Assembly (NCBI GenBank): GCA_002786595.1
Contig: PCTC01000067.1
Coordinates: 1-6,831, forward strand
DNA length: 6,831 nucleotides
Source: Candidatus Roizmanbacteria bacterium CG22_combo_CG10-13_8_21_14_all_34_12
Lineage (GTDB): Bacteria > Patescibacteriota > Microgenomatia > UBA1406 > GWC2-37-13
Direction: 5' to 3'
Both the position numbers and the translations under genes were made by a program. Shown piece after piece: positions 4,036-6,831 of the stretch (positions are counted from its first letter, which is position 1; every line of letters begins with the position of its first letter). Under the pieces are notes generated by a model, which saw only the letters and a program-made list of their open reading frames with translations, was not told where the DNA came from and did not search any database.

Positions 4036-6831
4036 TCAGCACTCCGAATATCCACAACCGTAACACTTCTTGCATCCTTCTTCGTGAACTAAGGTCGCTT
4101 CTCCACAACTAGAACAAATATCAAAAGAGGTTGATTTTGGAACGGCAATTAATGGTTGAATTAATGACGGTTGAGTAGTCGCGGTAACTAATTTAGGAGC
4201 TTCTTCTTTTATTTCATGATTATTTACCCCATTTGACTTTTTTACTTCTCCATTAAAGTCGTAGTGCATTGATAATACTTTAGCGACTGCGTCCGGAAGA
4301 CTTCTAATTCTATCTTTACCAAATCCCATGCTTCTTGCTCCACCAATTCCTGATAACTGATTAATAATTTCCTGGACTCTTTGCTCAACCGATAAATGGG
4401 ATGAAAATCTCAAGGCAACTGAAATCATTCTACCCAATCCCTCAGCCATTGCATAGATATCTGTCCCGGCCTTACCAACGGTAATAAACATTTCCAAAGG
4501 CTCAGGTGGACTACCACCATTGGTATTTAAGGTAATGAATGCAATTCCCACCGGCGTTTGGATTCTATAAGTTGAACCGTGGACAACCATTGGCCGTGGT
4601 TTGACCGTATAAGTTGGACAGTTTAATTGTTTTAATTCCTCTTCTTTTACTTTGTTTGCCTCAGGTTTGCGTTCGAGAACACCTGGACGAGACCCATCTC
4701 TCATATAAGCAATTCCTTTGCAGCCCAATTTATACGCCAGATTATAAAGTTTTTTTACATCATCAACTGTATGTGAATTTGGAGCATTAACAGTCTTTGA
4801 TATTGAAGCGTCAACATATTTTTGAATTGCTCCTTGGACTTTGACATGATCTTCCGGTGTCAGCTCATTAGCAGAAACAAACCATTCTGGCTTTTTCACT
4901 TCACCTGTTTTGACTTGTTTTTCATGTTTTTTGTACCAGGCATCATAAAGATCATGACGAATAATATGATCACCTAATCTATCGTGTCTAGCAAATTCAA
5001 ATTCATAAACCGGCTCAATTCCGCTGGTTGTACCCGCCATCAAAGAAGTTGACCCGGTTGGAGCCTGCATAAGAAGTAAAGAATTTCTTATCCCATTTTT
5101 CTTAATTGATTTTTTAACATCATCATTTAATTGACTAACAAATTTTCCTTCGAGATATAACTTGCGGTCGTACTTAGCAAAACTGCCTTTTTCCTTCGCA
5201 AATTCAGACGAAGCCTTATAGGCCTCTTCCATGATAAACTTATAAACCTTATCAATAAATTCGAGGGATTCATCTGATCCATATCTCAAATGTAGTTTGA
5301 TCAAAGTATCGCCCAATCCCATTGTTCCAAGCCCTATCCTTCGTTCTCCTTCAAGTTGAGTTTTTCGAATTCCTTCAAAAACATATGGATCCATATCTAT
5401 CACATTGTCCTGAAAACGAACTGCGGTCCGTACAATATTTTTTAAAGCGTTAAAATCAAATTTACCTTTTTCATCAATGTCTTTTCCTTTAACAAGCGCA
5501 GATAGATTTATTGATCCTAGATTACAAACACCCCATGCCGGCAAACCTTCCTCGCCACAATTAGAAACCAATAGTCCGTTAGCAGAAAAGCCGTGAATTC
5601 CTTCAACAGTAATGTCAAAAACTTCCTCAATTTCTTCTTTTTCTAATTTCAAGAAAGTCGCCTCCGGCTTTTCTTTATAAGGACCGCGACGGTATAAAGA
5701 AAGAAAAGATTGTAGTTTGTTTTGTTTTTCCTGTTGTAAAAATCCCACTAATCCGGAAAACTTTATTAAGTTTTCTTTGGAAATTACTAGTTCATGATAA
5801 GCTTGGCAATTATATAATTTTAGTCCTCCTCGACCATCAGGTAAGAACCTTTTTCCTTCTTGACGACGATTTTCATAGATTTTACTAAAAATGCCAAAAT
5901 TTAAAAGTAATCTTTGGACACTAATAAGAAGAGATTTTTTTATTGATGTTAATCTTATACTAACTCCTTTTTCTATCGTCCCAATTACTGTTCCATCACT
6001 AGAAAATATTCCCTGTAAAAATCCTCTCTGAATGCCTTCCGAACCGGCAAAAATCGCTTCCGGTACTTGATATTTATTTTCATGAGATAAACCGTATCGG
6101 TAAGCAATTCGCCATAATCTTACCGACTCAATCACAGCCTTATTCTCTTTTTCAATATACTGGGGAGCAATATGATAAGGCCGGGCAACGACCTGTTCTC
6201 CTTCAACCATTTTTTCTACCATCAAAGCAAATCTGGGAGCCAGTTCTTGTTTTTCTTTTTGATAAAAATATAAAGTAACGACATCCTTTTTTATTGATCC
6301 GTCACCGACCAACCAACCTAAAACTCTGCCTTCATCCAATGTCCCTTTTGTTCCAAAATATCCGCCTGTTGCCAAAATAATTTTTTCGCCTTTTTTAAGT
6401 TCGCCTGCTGACTTTTTCTCAAAAGGAGTAAAAACCTTATGATCTGCTGTTAATCTTAATTGATATCCTTCTTTAGTAATTAGACGGTAAACCTGTTTTT
6501 TTCCAGTCAACTTAACGGCAGTCGAAAGGTAATCTTTTCCGTTAACCACAACTCTAAAAGGCAAGCGCTTTTCATAAAGTTTTTTCATTGTAATCAATCC
6601 GTTAGTGGTATTGACTAAAGTGTCTCCGGTAACACAAGGATTGACACAAATAATTTTATTCCAATAATAGTTGTTATAAAGTTTATTATATCTCTCCATA
6701 AAAACAACACCCGGTTCAGCTGATTTCCAGGCGGCTGTTGCAACCAAATCCCAAAGTTTTCTGGCTTTAACAATTTTATGAACAATAATTTTTTTACCCA
6801 TTTTCTTCCAGGCATCTAAGTCACCTGTCCA
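4036..6831 (-). CDS. nrdJ: Adenosylcobalamin-dependent (class II) ribonucleotide reductase NrdJ with intein; 5' end outside window
   Basis: Catalytic subunit that reduces ribonucleotides to deoxyribonucleotides using an adenosylcobalamin-derived radical. The frame stays open to the right edge (first visible residues WTGDLDAWKKMGKK), so the ATG at 6801 is internal and the N-terminal part is missing. Numbering from that Met, the N-extein ends in NP55, an intein fills 56-414, and the C-extein starts at C415. After splicing, NPCGE is restored, with C415 as the thiyl-radical cysteine. C426 in CNLGSINL, 11 residues on, is the redox-active partner position. Further landmarks are APTGSTSLMAGTTSGIEPVY, KTVNAPNSHTVDD, a TSCPD domain (about HGSTYRIQTPVG to the GRMISVALR region), and a C-terminal cysteine cluster C896, C899, C910, C913, C916 and C921, typical of NrdJ tails. 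The gene heads the cluster with pduO, one base apart. Confidence 0.96.
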   Translation of the reverse strand, partial: WTGDLDAWKKMGKKIIVHKIVKARKLWDLVATAAWKSAEPGVVFMERYNKLYNNYYWNKIICVNPCVTGDTLVNTTNGLITMKKLYEKRLPFRVVVNGKDYLSTAVKLTGKKQVYRLITKEGYQLRLTADHKVFTPFEKKSAGELKKGEKIILATGGYFGTKGTLDEGRVLGWLVGDGSIKKDVVTLYFYQKEKQELAPRFALMVEKMVEGEQVVARPYHIAPQYIEKENKAVIESVRLWRIAYRYGLSHENKYQVPEAIFAGSEGIQRGFLQGIFSSDGTVIGTIEKGVSIRLTSIKKSLLISVQRLLLNFGIFSKIYENRRQEGKRFLPDGRGGLKLYNCQAYHELVISKENLIKFSGLVGFLQQEKQNKLQSFLSLYRRGPYKEKPEATFLKLEKEEIEEVFDITVEGIHGFSANGLLVSNCGEEGLPAWGVCNLGSINLSALVKGKDIDEKGKFDFNALKNIVRTAVRFQDNVIDMDPYVFEGIRKTQLEGERRIGLGTMGLGDTLIKLHLRYGSDESLEFIDKVYKFIMEEAYKASSEFAKEKGSFAKYDRKLYLEGKFVSQLNDDVKKSIKKNGIRNSLLLMQAPTGSTSLMAGTTSGIEPVYEFEFARHDRLGDHIIRHDLYDAWYKKHEKQVKTGEVKKPEWFVSANELTPEDHVKVQGAIQKYVDASISKTVNAPNSHTVDDVKKLYNLAYKLGCKGIAYMRDGSRPGVLERKPEANKVKEEELKQLNCPTYTVKPRPMVVHGSTYRIQTPVGIAFITLNTNGGSPPEPLEMFITVGKAGTDIYAMAEGLGRMISVALRFSSHLSVEQRVQEIINQLSGIGGARSMGFGKDRIRSLPDAVAKVLSMHYDFNGEVKKSNGVNNHEIKEEAPKLVTATTQPSLIQPLIAVPKSTSFDICSSCGEATLVHEEGCKKCYGCGYSEC
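4042..4045 (-). promoter_or_regulatory. Shine-Dalgarno sequence of pduO
   Basis: GGAG on the minus strand (4045 to 4042), inside the last codons of nrdJ, stands 7 bases before the ATG at 4034. It decides the pduO start and is the only clear Shine-Dalgarno site in the window, at the only clearly operon-internal gene. Confidence 0.65.
5560..6636 (-). mobile_element. LAGLIDADG homing-endonuclease intein within NrdJ (359 residues)
   Basis: In-frame self-splicing element. The N-terminal splice block starts with Cys1 (CVTGDTLVNTTNGLI). Block B carries TADHKVF with the TxxH histidine (H121 of the visible frame). The first LAGLIDADG-type motif is LGWLVGDGS (161-169, acidic D167). The second is FLQGIFSSDG (261-270, acidic D269), followed by a KKSLLISVQRLLLNFGIFSKI helix segment usual in these endonucleases. 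The C-terminal blocks are VFDITVEGIHGFSANG and LLVSN, then Cys+1. Both catalytic acidic residues are present, so the endonuclease may still be active. The residue before the terminal Asn is Ser413 rather than the common His; other inteins with this change are known to splice. The element interrupts NP/CGE so that the reductase's radical cysteine serves as the +1 nucleophile. Confidence 0.95.

Noticed and set aside
4035..4055. Earlier in-frame start for pduO at 4055
   Set aside because: It would add seven residues with no family similarity, overlap nrdJ, and ignore the GGAG placed for the ATG at 4034.
3923..4108. Open frame of 61 codons on the minus strand across the nrdJ/pduO junction
   Set aside because: It overlaps the conserved C-terminal cysteine tail of NrdJ and the start of PduO in another frame; a shadow.
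6799..6801. ATG as the start of nrdJ
   Set aside because: The frame continues upstream with family-like residues (WTGDLDAWKK) to the edge, and a class II reductase needs several hundred more N-terminal residues.
6615..6815. Open frame of 66 codons on the minus strand
   Set aside because: It overlaps the NrdJ N-extein and intein start in a different frame; the nrdJ frame is clearly the coding one and continues to the window edge.

Overview
The window is AT-rich, compact DNA with seven whole genes, one gene cut by the right edge, and short intergenic gaps. Gene content (a class II ribonucleotide reductase carrying an intein, a TrpR/YerC-type repressor, small proteins of unknown function) and the style of its promoters suggest an ultra-small bacterium of the Patescibacteria/CPR type, perhaps Microgenomates-like. 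That placement is inference, since no rRNA or ribosomal protein gene is present. TGA is a normal stop here (thioredoxin, Nudix and nrdJ all end with it), which argues against the recoded Gracilibacteria/SR1 lineages.

Left part (1-1432): a 202-base intergenic region holds a heptamer tandem repeat, copy 1 of a two-copy 26-base box, and the thioredoxin promoter. Thioredoxin (+) meets a 135-residue protein of unknown function (-) tail to tail with a 1-base gap. That protein is divergent from a Nudix hydrolase (+), and the 20 bases between their start codons centre on a palindromic -10 element that appears to serve both genes.

Middle (1433-2973): a ten-helix EamA/DMT permease (+), markedly more AT-rich than its neighbours, converges on a TrpR/YerC-family repressor gene (-). 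The repressor gene is bracketed by two nearly identical 26-base palindromes, one over its own promoter and start, the other just past its stop. Copy 2 of the 26-base box lies immediately upstream, and the box's edge supplies the repressor's -35.

Right part (2974-6831): a leftward cluster reads nrdJ (B12-dependent ribonucleotide reductase), pduO (ATP:cob(I)alamin adenosyltransferase), then a small multi-span membrane protein resembling the DUF6580/ECF S-component group. Together this looks like a module that takes up a corrinoid, adenosylates it and uses it to make deoxynucleotides. Thioredoxin is the usual class of electron donor for such reductases. NrdJ is interrupted by a 359-residue LAGLIDADG intein placed directly before the catalytic thiyl-radical cysteine.

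A theme across the window is very short or absent 5' leaders: six genes have a -10-like hexamer ending 6-10 bases before the ATG and no Shine-Dalgarno sequence. The one clearly operon-internal gene, pduO, has a GGAG at proper spacing instead.
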